The notes beneath the pieces were generated by a model, which searched no databases, was not told the DNA's origin, and saw only the letters and a list, made by a program, of their open reading frames with translations. From Ktedonobacterales bacterium (GTDB taxonomy: Bacteria > Chloroflexota > Ktedonobacteria > Ktedonobacterales > JACDGC01), in NCBI GenBank assembly GCA_013815535.1, contig JACDGC010000027.1, forward strand, positions 1 to 14,921: DNA of 14,921 nucleotides, given 5' to 3'. Shown here piece after piece: positions 1 to 6,236 of this stretch (position 1 is its first letter; the number at the start of each line of letters is the position of its first letter). Both the position numbers and the translations under genes were made by a program.

Positions 1-1
1 G

Positions 2-295
2 TATCTCTCCTTCGCCGGACCCGTCACGTACCCCGCCAACACGACCCTGGCCGAAGTCGCCGCCTGGGCACCGCTCGACCGCATCTTGGTCGAAACCGAC
101 TGCCCCTATCTGACGCCTCACCCTAACCGCCGCGACCGCAACGAACCCGCCAACGTCGCCAAAACTGCCGCCTTCATCGCCGAACGACGCGGCATGACGC
201 TGGACGAACTCGCCACCGCCACCAGCGCCAATGCCGCCGCGCTCTTTGGCCTGGCCCCCCTCGTTGAATCCGCACCACGCAAAGGAGCGTTGTGA
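2..295 (+). CDS. tatD: TatD family metal-dependent hydrolase, C-terminal part (5' end outside window)
   Basis: This is the last 97 residues of a TatD-type hydrolase; the reading frame is open from base 2, so the gene starts before the window. The visible motif ETDCPYLTPHP, followed by RNEPANV, is the family hallmark near the C-terminus; its Asp is an active-site residue in TatD proteins. The family adopts a TIM-barrel metallohydrolase fold and includes 3'-5' exonucleases and deoxyribonucleases that act in the cytoplasm. The tail (helix 'TLDELATATSANAAALFGL') is also typical. The stop codon TGA overlaps the GTG start of the downstream ligase gene (GTGA), implying translational coupling. The family is secure; the exact substrate is not known from the sequence. 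Confidence 0.93.
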   Translation, partial: YLSFAGPVTYPANTTLAEVAAWAPLDRILVETDCPYLTPHPNRRDRNEPANVAKTAAFIAERRGMTLDELATATSANAAALFGLAPLVESAPRKGAL

Positions 296-1548
296 ACCGC
301 ATGCGCCTCTTCAACACGATGACCCAGCACGTAGAAGATTTCGTCGCGCCCACGGATGGGCCGGTGCGGCTCTACGTCTGCGGTGTCACGCCGTATGATA
401 CGGCCCACCTGGGCCATGCCTTCGTTTACGCGACCTTTGATACGCTCGTGCGGACGTTGCAGGCACAAGGGCACACCGTCGATTACACCGAGAACGTCAC
501 CGACATCGACGACCCCCTCTTCGCCAAAGCCAAAGAATTGGGCAACATCACGTGGGATGAGTTGGCGCGGCGCGAAACCGAGCGCTTCCTGCACGAGATG
601 GGCGCGATCAACGTCGCCATGCCGAACCACTATGTGCGCGCGTCGGATGAATTGCCCACGATGTTCGCCATGATTGCGCAATTGCTGGCCAACGGCCACG
701 CCTATGTCAGCGATGGCTGGATCTATTTTGACCACACCAGCGATCCCAGCTATGGGCAACTGGCTGAAGCGGCGGGGTTTCATGGCTATGCTGCGCTGCT
801 GGCCGAGGCCAACGAGCATGGCAATGTACCCGACGACCCGCGCAAACGCGATCCGCTCGACTTCATGCTGTGGCGGGGCGAGACGCCAGGAGAGCCATCG
901 TGGCCCAGCCCCTTCGGGCCGGGGCGTCCGGGCTGGCACATCGAGTGCTCGGCGATGTCGACCCGCTATCTGGGACCGCAACTCGACATTCATGGCGGCG
1001 GGCGCGACTTGATCTTTCCACACCACAGCAGCGAGATCGCGCAAGCCGAGAACGCGTCGGGCCAGCGCCCCTTCGTGCGCGTGTGGATGCACACGGGCAT
1101 GGTCGCGCTGGGCGGCACCAAGATGAGCAAATCGCTCGGCAACCTGATCATCGTCGGCAAGCTCCTCGAAACCAACACCCCAGATGCCATCCGGCTGTTG
1201 TTGGCCCGCCATCACTACCGCAGCGACTGGGACTATTTCCCCGACGACATGGCAACAGCGCAAACACTGGCGGATCGCCTGCTGGCGGCAGCCGATGCGG
1301 GTGAGATGGTGCCGCGCCCGCTGCCCGCCGGGGTCTTGTGGCAGATGCGCACCGAACAACCTGCCATCGACGAATTCCTCACCGCCATGGAAGACGATCT
1401 GGATACCCCCCGCGCTGTTGCCACCCTTGATGCCCTGGCGCGCGATTTGCTGGCTGGCACGTTTTCCGCCGCCGAGGGCATGGTGACGCGCCAGGCACTG
1501 CGGGCCGCCGCGAGCCTGCTGGGGTTGAGGCTGCGCCGTGCCGAGTGA
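292..1548 (+). CDS. Short cysteinyl-tRNA synthetase-like / MshC-like cysteine ligase
   Basis: A 418-residue class I cysteine-activating enzyme. Visible signatures are VCGVTPYD with Cys30, the HIGH-type motif HLGH (39-42), GRPGWHIEC with Cys219, FPHH with His244, Glu248, and KMSKS (277-281). Cys30, Cys219, His244 and Glu248 match the four zinc ligands of CysRS. A DALR-like helical segment (about 355-411, EDDLDTP) follows and then the protein stops at LLGL. The C-terminal anticodon-binding part of a normal CysRS (about 460 residues or more, ending in a KDFxxAD...GTxWR region) is absent. The length, the missing C-terminus and the CGVTPYDTAHLGHA stretch resemble MshC, the mycothiol cysteine ligase, while the zinc set and LDIHGGG stretch resemble CysRS. 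The GTG start at 292 sits 4 bases after AAGGAG; ATG at 301 is an alternative. Automatic annotation would probably call it cysS. I infer an adenylate-forming cysteine ligase whose acceptor is uncertain. Confidence 0.88.
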   Translation: MNRMRLFNTMTQHVEDFVAPTDGPVRLYVCGVTPYDTAHLGHAFVYATFDTLVRTLQAQGHTVDYTENVTDIDDPLFAKAKELGNITWDELARRETERFLHEMGAINVAMPNHYVRASDELPTMFAMIAQLLANGHAYVSDGWIYFDHTSDPSYGQLAEAAGFHGYAALLAEANEHGNVPDDPRKRDPLDFMLWRGETPGEPSWPSPFGPGRPGWHIECSAMSTRYLGPQLDIHGGGRDLIFPHHSSEIAQAENASGQRPFVRVWMHTGMVALGGTKMSKSLGNLIIVGKLLETNTPDAIRLLLARHHYRSDWDYFPDDMATAQTLADRLLAAADAGEMVPRPLPAGVLWQMRTEQPAIDEFLTAMEDDLDTPRAVATLDALARDLLAGTFSAAEGMVTRQALRAAASLLGLRLRRAE

Positions 1549-2119
1549 GACGCTCCCCCACGTGGAAGACCGCGACGGACGCAAGGCGCTGGTCGTGGGT
1601 GACTATGTGCAGTCGATCGCCGTCGAGGACGATCATCCCTTTGATGTGTGGGATGCCTTCATCCCGCGCCACCGCCTGCCCTGGCGTGTCTTGATCCTGG
1701 GGGCAGGCGGCGGCACCATCGCCACGCTCTTGACGCAGCGCTGCGGGCCAATTCGCATCGTCGCCATCGAGCGCGACCCCGCCGTCGCCCGGTTGGCCCG
1801 CGAAGAGTTCGGCTTGATCCACCTCGACAACGTCGAATTGATCGAGGCCGACGCCTTCACCTGGATCGAGACCTGCACCGAAGCCTTCGACCTGATCTGC
1901 GTGGATATGTACGTGGCAGGCGAGATCGCGCATGGCACGCTGGCGACGCCCTTCCTGCGGCAGATCGCAGCCCTGCTGACGCCGGGGGGCATCGCGGCCT
2001 TCAATCTTTTCTCGAGCAAACGCATCACCGAGCAACTGCATCGGTTGGCCCGCGTCTTCAACATCGTCGAGCGCATCCCCATCGGGGGTAATGTGGTCGT
2101 CCATGTGATGCGCGACTAG
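1538..2119 (+). CDS. Spermidine synthase-like Rossmann-fold protein (short)
   Basis: A 193-residue protein of the spermidine synthase/class I methyltransferase superfamily. The nucleoside-binding loop VLILGAGGG (51-59), the acidic residue Glu78 at the end of strand 2 (VAIERDP), Asp105 in EADAF, and FDLICVDMY (117-125) occur in the family order. Asp123 is at the position of the catalytic Asp of polyamine aminopropyltransferases, but the usual second Asp of the D-S-x-D-P motif is not there. The N-terminal beta-domain of full spermidine synthases (about 280 residues) is reduced to roughly 45 residues. It could be a methyltransferase or an aminopropyltransferase-like enzyme. The GTG start overlaps the end of the upstream ligase gene by 11 bases, so the two proteins are probably made together. 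Substrate unknown. Confidence 0.8.
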   Translation: MPSETLPHVEDRDGRKALVVGDYVQSIAVEDDHPFDVWDAFIPRHRLPWRVLILGAGGGTIATLLTQRCGPIRIVAIERDPAVARLAREEFGLIHLDNVELIEADAFTWIETCTEAFDLICVDMYVAGEIAHGTLATPFLRQIAALLTPGGIAAFNLFSSKRITEQLHRLARVFNIVERIPIGGNVVVHVMRD

Positions 2120-2141
2120 CCCGAACACGCGGCGGGCGCAC

Positions 2142-2426
2142 GTGCCAAAGGATGCAAGCGTGGAATGTGAGATCGTGGTGCATCCACGCAGCAGTAAAGC
2201 CAGGGTCGCCTACGTGGCCAAGGTGATGCATGTGTGGGTGACGGCGCCGCCAGTCGATGGCGCGGCCAACGACGCGATGCGCGCCGTGCTGGCCAAGGCG
2301 CTGGGGGTGCCACGCGGCCATGTCACCCTGGTGCGCGGTGTTTCGGCGCGCTATAAGCGCATCGCCATCGCTGGGCTGAGCCTGGATGAAGTGCGGGCGC
2401 GGGTGGGTGACGCCCCAACCGACTAG
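2142..2426 (+). CDS. DUF167 / YggU family protein (UPF0235)
   Basis: A 94-residue protein of the widespread DUF167 (YggU) family, a small cytoplasmic alpha/beta protein of unknown biochemical role. Visible family motifs are HPRSSKARV (14-22), VTAPPVDGAAND and, near the end, VTLVRGVSARYKRI. The start is a GTG 22 bases after the stop of the spermidine-synthase-like gene; no clear Shine-Dalgarno precedes it, so translation may depend on upstream ribosomes. It is the last gene of the tatD-ligase-SpeE-like operon. Its TAG stop overlaps the stop of the leftward DUF2085 gene, so no terminator fits between the two operons. Confidence 0.88.
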   Translation: MPKDASVECEIVVHPRSSKARVAYVAKVMHVWVTAPPVDGAANDAMRAVLAKALGVPRGHVTLVRGVSARYKRIAIAGLSLDEVRARVGDAPTD

Positions 2427-3271
2427 CGCAACGTCGTTGGCAGCATCGCTTGTTTGAAGTGGAAGAGCAGCAGCAATTCAATGATGGCCAGCGCGACCGC
2501 CAGCGCGAAGATCGGCAGCGCCTGACGGTAGGTGGCGAAGCGCGCGATGCGCCCCGTGAAAGCGAGGGTGAACGTCAGGTTGATGAGTGACAGCGCCAAG
2601 ACCACCCCCGCCGAACTGAGAATCGCCAACGGGTAGAGCAGCCAGCCCCATTGTGACGCCACCAGCGCGAAGGCCAACACCAGAAACGGCGCGAGGCCCA
2701 ACAAGAAGCGCGGTGAGCGATACGCCGCCCGTGGGTCGGGGTTGCGCCACAGCACCCCATTGAGCGTGGGCAACAAGAAAGCGGCCATCGTCGTGCCCGT
2801 CAGCAAACCCGTCGTCAGGCGCAGCAGATTATTGGGCTGGTAGAGGTGCGGCAGATGCAGATCCAGCAGAAACGAATTGATGCCATCGACACCAAGCACC
2901 CCGACGAAGCCCAGCAGCAACAGCGCCAGCCAGCCCTTGGGCATCCGCGCTGTGCGCCCCATCCCCCGCGCGAAGAGGGCGATGGTGCCAATGCTGAAGC
3001 CCAAATAGATGCCGGTGTTGCGTGCACAGAGGGGCAACCCTTGGCCACCAGGGTAGAACATGTGCGTTGGCAGTTGCGCGCAAATGCCGCCCACCAACAC
3101 GCGCAGCCGGTCGATCAGCGTCGCGCCGGGCCAGAATGCCAGCGCCAGCAGGGCCACCGCGAAGCTCGCCAGCAGCGCGACCACCAACCACTGCGGCGGA
3201 TCGCCCGCTGTCGGCTCCTCTATATACGACACTTCATCGCGCTCGATGAATCGTTCGCTGCTGATGGCCAT
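2423..3271 (-). CDS. DUF2085 polytopic membrane protein
   Basis: A 282-residue integral membrane protein. After a 28-residue acidic cytoplasmic-looking N-terminus it has about seven hydrophobic segments. The first is WLVVALLASFAVALLALAF. Between segments one and two lies the conserved DUF2085 motif: CAQLP with Cys64, then GGQGLPLCARNTGIYLGF with Cys82. The paired cysteines and the CAR-x-TGIYLG loop are what define the family, whose function is not known. I chose the ATG at 3271 because GAGGA lies 6 bases upstream; a longer in-frame start at 3349 would run back over the SUKH gene and gives an unrelated N-terminus. It follows the SUKH gene by 35 bases and is probably the last gene of a ccdA-SUKH-DUF2085 transcript. 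Confidence 0.85.
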   Translation of the reverse strand: MAISSERFIERDEVSYIEEPTAGDPPQWLVVALLASFAVALLALAFWPGATLIDRLRVLVGGICAQLPTHMFYPGGQGLPLCARNTGIYLGFSIGTIALFARGMGRTARMPKGWLALLLLGFVGVLGVDGINSFLLDLHLPHLYQPNNLLRLTTGLLTGTTMAAFLLPTLNGVLWRNPDPRAAYRSPRFLLGLAPFLVLAFALVASQWGWLLYPLAILSSAGVVLALSLINLTFTLAFTGRIARFATYRQALPIFALAVALAIIELLLLFHFKQAMLPTTLR

Positions 3272-3306
3272 TGCTGTTCCTCGTTTCGCGTGCTGCGCTA
3301 GACCAG

Positions 3307-3906
3307 TCATGGACGGAATGGGAAAACCATCTTTTGGGCGTTCTCCCAATCCAGGTCGAAAAGGGCGATGTTATCTATCCAAGCTTCGAGCCATTGGGCG
3401 AAAGATGGCGACTCTACACAAAATTCGTTATAGCCCCGATTATAGTCTCTCCGCAAGATAGGATAGTCTGGTTCGCTCAAGCAGTCAAGACATGAGAAGA
3501 TATTGCATCCCCAATCATTAATGATCACGATGCCCGTTGGCCAACGATTCTGAGGGGTACCGCCCACTGGCAGTTGCTCATTGAGTTGCGCGGCAGTGGC
3601 ATTATGTAACTCTTGATAATCAAGAACGATAGAATCTTCTTGCTCGTTGCTCCACGTTGAACGTGGTACATTCAACCGCAACAATCCATATCCAGGCCCA
3701 AAACCGCCATCTCCGATGGTTTGATAGATATCTTTCAGCAATGGTGGCAGATAAAAGCCCAGTGCTTCTTCGGCGCGTTCGATATCGGCGGCGAGCACAG
3801 GGGGATACGGTCGCCGTTTGCGCGAACGATATTCATCCTCTGGCTTGGGTCCCTGTTCGATACGCTCAAGCAGGCGTTCGATGAGGCGCTTGTTTTGATC
3901 ATCCAT
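3307..3906 (-). CDS. SUKH superfamily (SMI1/KNR4) domain protein
   Basis: A 199-residue soluble protein. Residues 41-75 (ERAEEALGFYLPP, then YQTIGDGGFGPGYGL) carry the SUKH signature: an amphipathic helix, the LP-x-x-hydrophobic stretch and a glycine-rich turn. Residues 126-142 (IVIINDWGCNIFSCLDC) form the second conserved strand pair, with three cysteines. The first 35 residues are charged and probably extended. SUKH proteins often act as immunity proteins against secreted polymorphic toxins, but many stand alone with no known role. The ATG comes just after the ccdA stop (TGA-CG-ATG), so it is probably translationally coupled; a GTG at 3912 is an alternative start. The gene is more AT-rich than its neighbours, which hints at a different origin. 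No toxin gene is visible nearby. Confidence 0.82.
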   Translation of the reverse strand: MDDQNKRLIERLLERIEQGPKPEDEYRSRKRRPYPPVLAADIERAEEALGFYLPPLLKDIYQTIGDGGFGPGYGLLRLNVPRSTWSNEQEDSIVLDYQELHNATAAQLNEQLPVGGTPQNRWPTGIVIINDWGCNIFSCLDCLSEPDYPILRRDYNRGYNEFCVESPSFAQWLEAWIDNIALFDLDWENAQKMVFPFRP

Positions 3907-3908
3907 CG

Positions 3909-4670
3909 TCACAGCCCCGGCAGGCCGAAGGTGAAGTAGTGGTTCAGGTAGATCAGCCAGCCATTGAAGATGAGGAAGCCCATCAGGGCGATGACGATGC
4001 CCGTCACGCGCTCGATGGTGCCCAGGTGGGGTGTCAGGCGCTTGAGGAAGCGGCGCGACTGCGAGAACGCCGCGCCCATGATGATGAACGGCACCCCCAG
4101 CCCCACCGAATACGCCGCCAAGAGGATGATGCCCGCCCCAAGCGTGGTGGATTGCGCCGCCAACACTAAGATGCCTGTGAGGATGACGCCGATGCAGGGC
4201 GTCCACCCCAACGCGAAGATGAGGCCGATCAGGAATGACGCACCATAGCCGCGTTGGGTGGGCCGCCACGTCAGCCGCCCTTCACGGTAGAGCAGGGGAA
4301 TCTTGATGATGCCCGCGAAGTGCAGCCCCAGGACGATCATGATCAGCCCGCCAACCTCGCTGATGCCTTGCTGATGCGATTTCAAGAAGCCACCCAGCAC
4401 GCTTGCCGACGCGCCCAAGGCGATGAAAGCGGTGCTGAAGCCCCCCACGAAGGCAAAGGAGTGGCACAGCGCCGGACGCCGCTGCGTCAGGCCGAGCGTC
4501 GCGCTGCCATCTGTGCGTACCTGCATAGCGGGCTGGGCATCCATCTGTGCTTCCAGCACGCCAGGGCCGACGAGTTGCGCTAAATATGACGGCACCAATG
4601 GCAACACACATGGCGACAGGAACGACGCCAGCCCCGCCACAAAGGCGATGAAGATATTCAGGTTGCCCAT
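3909..4670 (-). CDS. ccdA: CcdA family thiol:disulfide transporter (cytochrome c biogenesis protein)
   Basis: A 253-residue membrane protein with six predicted transmembrane helices. CcdA proteins carry reducing equivalents from cytoplasmic thioredoxin across the membrane to extracytoplasmic thiol proteins, for example apocytochrome c maturation factors. The two redox cysteines are visible in their family motifs: FLSPCVLPLVPSY (Cys21, helix 1) and GWTPCIGVIL (Cys159, helix 4). The loop between helices 1 and 2 (about 33-68) is longer than usual and polar, with an additional Cys69. The ATG at 4670 has AAGGAAG just upstream and a TGCTATAAT box at 4702-4710. No thioredoxin-like or cytochrome maturation partner gene lies beside it in this window. 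Confidence 0.93.
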   Translation of the reverse strand: MGNLNIFIAFVAGLASFLSPCVLPLVPSYLAQLVGPGVLEAQMDAQPAMQVRTDGSATLGLTQRRPALCHSFAFVGGFSTAFIALGASASVLGGFLKSHQQGISEVGGLIMIVLGLHFAGIIKIPLLYREGRLTWRPTQRGYGASFLIGLIFALGWTPCIGVILTGILVLAAQSTTLGAGIILLAAYSVGLGVPFIIMGAAFSQSRRFLKRLTPHLGTIERVTGIVIALMGFLIFNGWLIYLNHYFTFGLPGL

Positions 4671-4674
4671 GCAA

Positions 4675-4681
4675 CTTCCTT
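4675..4681 (-). promoter_or_regulatory. Ribosome binding site of ccdA
   Basis: AAGGAAG lies immediately upstream of the ATG at 4670 and supports that start. Confidence 0.6.
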
Positions 4682-4701
4682 CGCGCTTGATCTCATCTCA
4701 A

Positions 4702-4710
4702 ATTATAGCA
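4702..4710 (-). promoter_or_regulatory. Extended -10 promoter element of ccdA
   Basis: Read leftward this is TGCTATAAT, a perfect TG-N-TATAAT extended -10. No good -35 is seen at 16-18 bases, which fits an extended -10 promoter. The predicted start of transcription is about 25 bases before the ccdA ATG. Confidence 0.6.
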
Positions 4711-4725
4711 TGATGCACTGGCAAC

Positions 4726-6087
4726 TCACCCATCTAGCCCAAAGTTTATTGGACCATCATACGGGTGCTGCCAGCGCATCGTGCCCGCCGCCGCATCAAT
4801 GGCATAAAGCGTCGCACGAGCCTGGGCAGTGGCACCACGGCTGAGGTAAAGGGTGCCGCCCTTGCTCTGAGGGTAGGCAAAAAACTGACCCGCGAGGTCG
4901 GGCACAGTGAAGTGCCAGTGTGCTCTGCCGGTTGCGCCATCGATGAGCGTCAACATTGTGGCACTGTCGAGAAGCACATCTGCTGAAAGGCCAGCAATGG
5001 GTAAGACGGTTGCGGCAGCGAAAGAAGACTGGCGCAGCACCGCACCATCACTGCCGCGCAAATGATACAGCATAGTTTGCCCATTGTCGCTTTCCACTTG
5101 CTCGACCAGCAAACCATCGGGGGTACATGCGAAGGGAAAGGTGATGCGTTGCGGCGAGAGATCGTGTCGCCACAAAATGGTGCCGTCGCTCAATCGAAAT
5201 GCCGCGATGCCCGCAATGCTATAGGGATTCATAGTGATGTCGGAGGCATAGACTGAAGCATAGATGACATCACCCGCAATGCACCCAGCCGAATCAAAGG
5301 TGCTCGCTGCTGCTTGCCACTGCTGCTTGCCCGTCGCGACATTGAGGGTGGTGAGCCCAGCGGCGCGAATGATGAGGGTGTCGCCAGCAAGCCCATATAT
5401 GTTGATGTGCTCGGCATGGGCGGAATAGCGCCACCGCAAGCTACCGTCTGTCGCAGTCAATGCCGACAAACTAATGTCGTGAACCAGGCCCACATAGGCG
5501 TGGTCGGCAACCATCACCATATCGCGAACCAACCGCAGATCAACATGCATGACGTTGTCTTCGTGATAGGTCCAAACGACATGTCCATCACTGGTCGCCA
5601 GTGCCAGCACCTGCACACGATAGGTATTATCAGTCCGTTGCCACATGTTCGCCGTAAAAAGTGCGACATCTGGTGTGATGAGGGCGGGGGCAAACTGTCC
5701 ATTAGCGGCAGTAACCGACAGCGTGTGGGTCCAGCGTACCTTGCCATCCCGACCATCCAACAGATGCAGCCTTTGCCCTGTCTCGGCGACCAGCACCAAC
5801 CCACTGCCCGCGATCACGGTGGCATGCGCAAATGGGGCATGCCACAACACCTTGCCATCCGATGCGCGCAGGGCCTCGACATCCGTGCTAGTGGTGAGGG
5901 TGATCTGCGGCACAGCCAGGTGAATCGGCAGACTAGTGTTATTGGACTGAGCGGTGTGCGTCAATCGCAGTGCAACGCCAATGCCCGCCAGCACGATAGC
6001 CGCCGCCAAGACAGGCAGCAACCAACGCCGCCACGATGAGCGCAAGAAAACAATAGCTATGATATCTAGCCCCCATAACCAATCCAT
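4726..6087 (-). CDS. Membrane-anchored PQQ-like beta-propeller repeat protein
   Basis: A 453-residue protein. The N-terminus has a basic stretch (RSSWRR) and a hydrophobic segment of about 19 residues (WLLPVLAAAIVLAGIGVAL), so it is likely a signal anchor with the rest outside the cytoplasm. No lipobox is seen. The remainder repeats a blade motif of hydrophobic residues, then DG or TG, then a tryptophan: ALRASDGKVLW, LLDGRDGKVRW, ALATSDGHVVW, ALTATDGSLRW, TLNVATGKQQW, AFRLSDGTILW, HLRGSDGAVLR, LIDGATGRAHW and AIDAAAGTMRW. These nine copies suggest a seven- or eight-bladed PQQ-like (BamB-type) propeller, a fold used for protein binding or in quinoprotein enzymes. No dehydrogenase active site can be recognised. 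The start is uncertain: ATG 6087 is used, but TTG 6090 and TTG 6045 (directly before the basic stretch) are possible. Base composition is more AT-rich than the flanks. Confidence 0.82.
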   Translation of the reverse strand: MDWLWGLDIIAIVFLRSSWRRWLLPVLAAAIVLAGIGVALRLTHTAQSNNTSLPIHLAVPQITLTTSTDVEALRASDGKVLWHAPFAHATVIAGSGLVLVAETGQRLHLLDGRDGKVRWTHTLSVTAANGQFAPALITPDVALFTANMWQRTDNTYRVQVLALATSDGHVVWTYHEDNVMHVDLRLVRDMVMVADHAYVGLVHDISLSALTATDGSLRWRYSAHAEHINIYGLAGDTLIIRAAGLTTLNVATGKQQWQAAASTFDSAGCIAGDVIYASVYASDITMNPYSIAGIAAFRLSDGTILWRHDLSPQRITFPFACTPDGLLVEQVESDNGQTMLYHLRGSDGAVLRQSSFAAATVLPIAGLSADVLLDSATMLTLIDGATGRAHWHFTVPDLAGQFFAYPQSKGGTLYLSRGATAQARATLYAIDAAAGTMRWQHPYDGPINFGLDG

Positions 6088-6101
6088 CAAACATTGTGTT
6101 G

Positions 6102-6110
6102 ATTATAGCA
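6102..6110 (-). promoter_or_regulatory. Extended -10 promoter element of the beta-propeller gene
   Basis: Leftward this reads TGCTATAAT, identical to the box before ccdA. Transcription would begin near 6095, only about 8 bases before the ATG at 6087, and no Shine-Dalgarno is present. The mRNA would be nearly leaderless unless the TTG at 6045 is the real start. Confidence 0.55.
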
Positions 6111-6149
6111 GAGATGCTCCCCGTTTGCTGAGAGGAATAGCTAGGTATC

Positions 6150-6179
6150 ATGACAGCACAATCCCTGACGCCCTATAAT
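6150..6179 (+). promoter_or_regulatory. Promoter of the type II NADH dehydrogenase gene
   Basis: A -35 box ATGACA (6150-6155, one mismatch from TTGACA) is followed by 18 bases and a perfect -10 box TATAAT (6174-6179). Transcription would start near 6186, leaving a leader of about 50 bases before the ATG at 6237. The ATG inside the -35 box is therefore not the gene start. Confidence 0.65.
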
Positions 6180-6222
6180 AAGAAAGAGGGGTGTGAAGTG
6201 AGGTTCCTGCCGTTTGCAGCGG

Positions 6223-6230
6223 AGGAGGTG
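6223..6230 (+). promoter_or_regulatory. Strong ribosome binding site deciding the NDH-2 start
   Basis: AGGAGGTG is a near-perfect anti-16S match, 6 bases before the ATG at 6237. It decides in favour of that start over the in-frame ATG at 6150. Confidence 0.8.
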
Positions 6231-6236
6231 CGTTTC

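Noticed and set aside
118..1584. 488-codon leftward open frame opposite the cysteine ligase gene
   Set aside because: It is a shadow of a high-GC gene; no recognisable motif, and it spans three genes on the other strand that all show clear family motifs.
1379..2128. 249-codon leftward open frame opposite the spermidine-synthase-like gene
   Set aside because: Histidine/arginine-rich without domain pattern; explained by codon bias of the sense gene.
3307..4269. Longer SUKH frame starting at 4269
   Set aside because: The first 120 residues overlap ccdA and are low-complexity His/Pro/Arg-rich; the ATG at 3906 directly follows the ccdA stop.
5314..6039. 241-codon rightward open frame opposite the beta-propeller gene
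   Set aside because: Antisense to a gene with nine regular blade repeats; no motif of its own.
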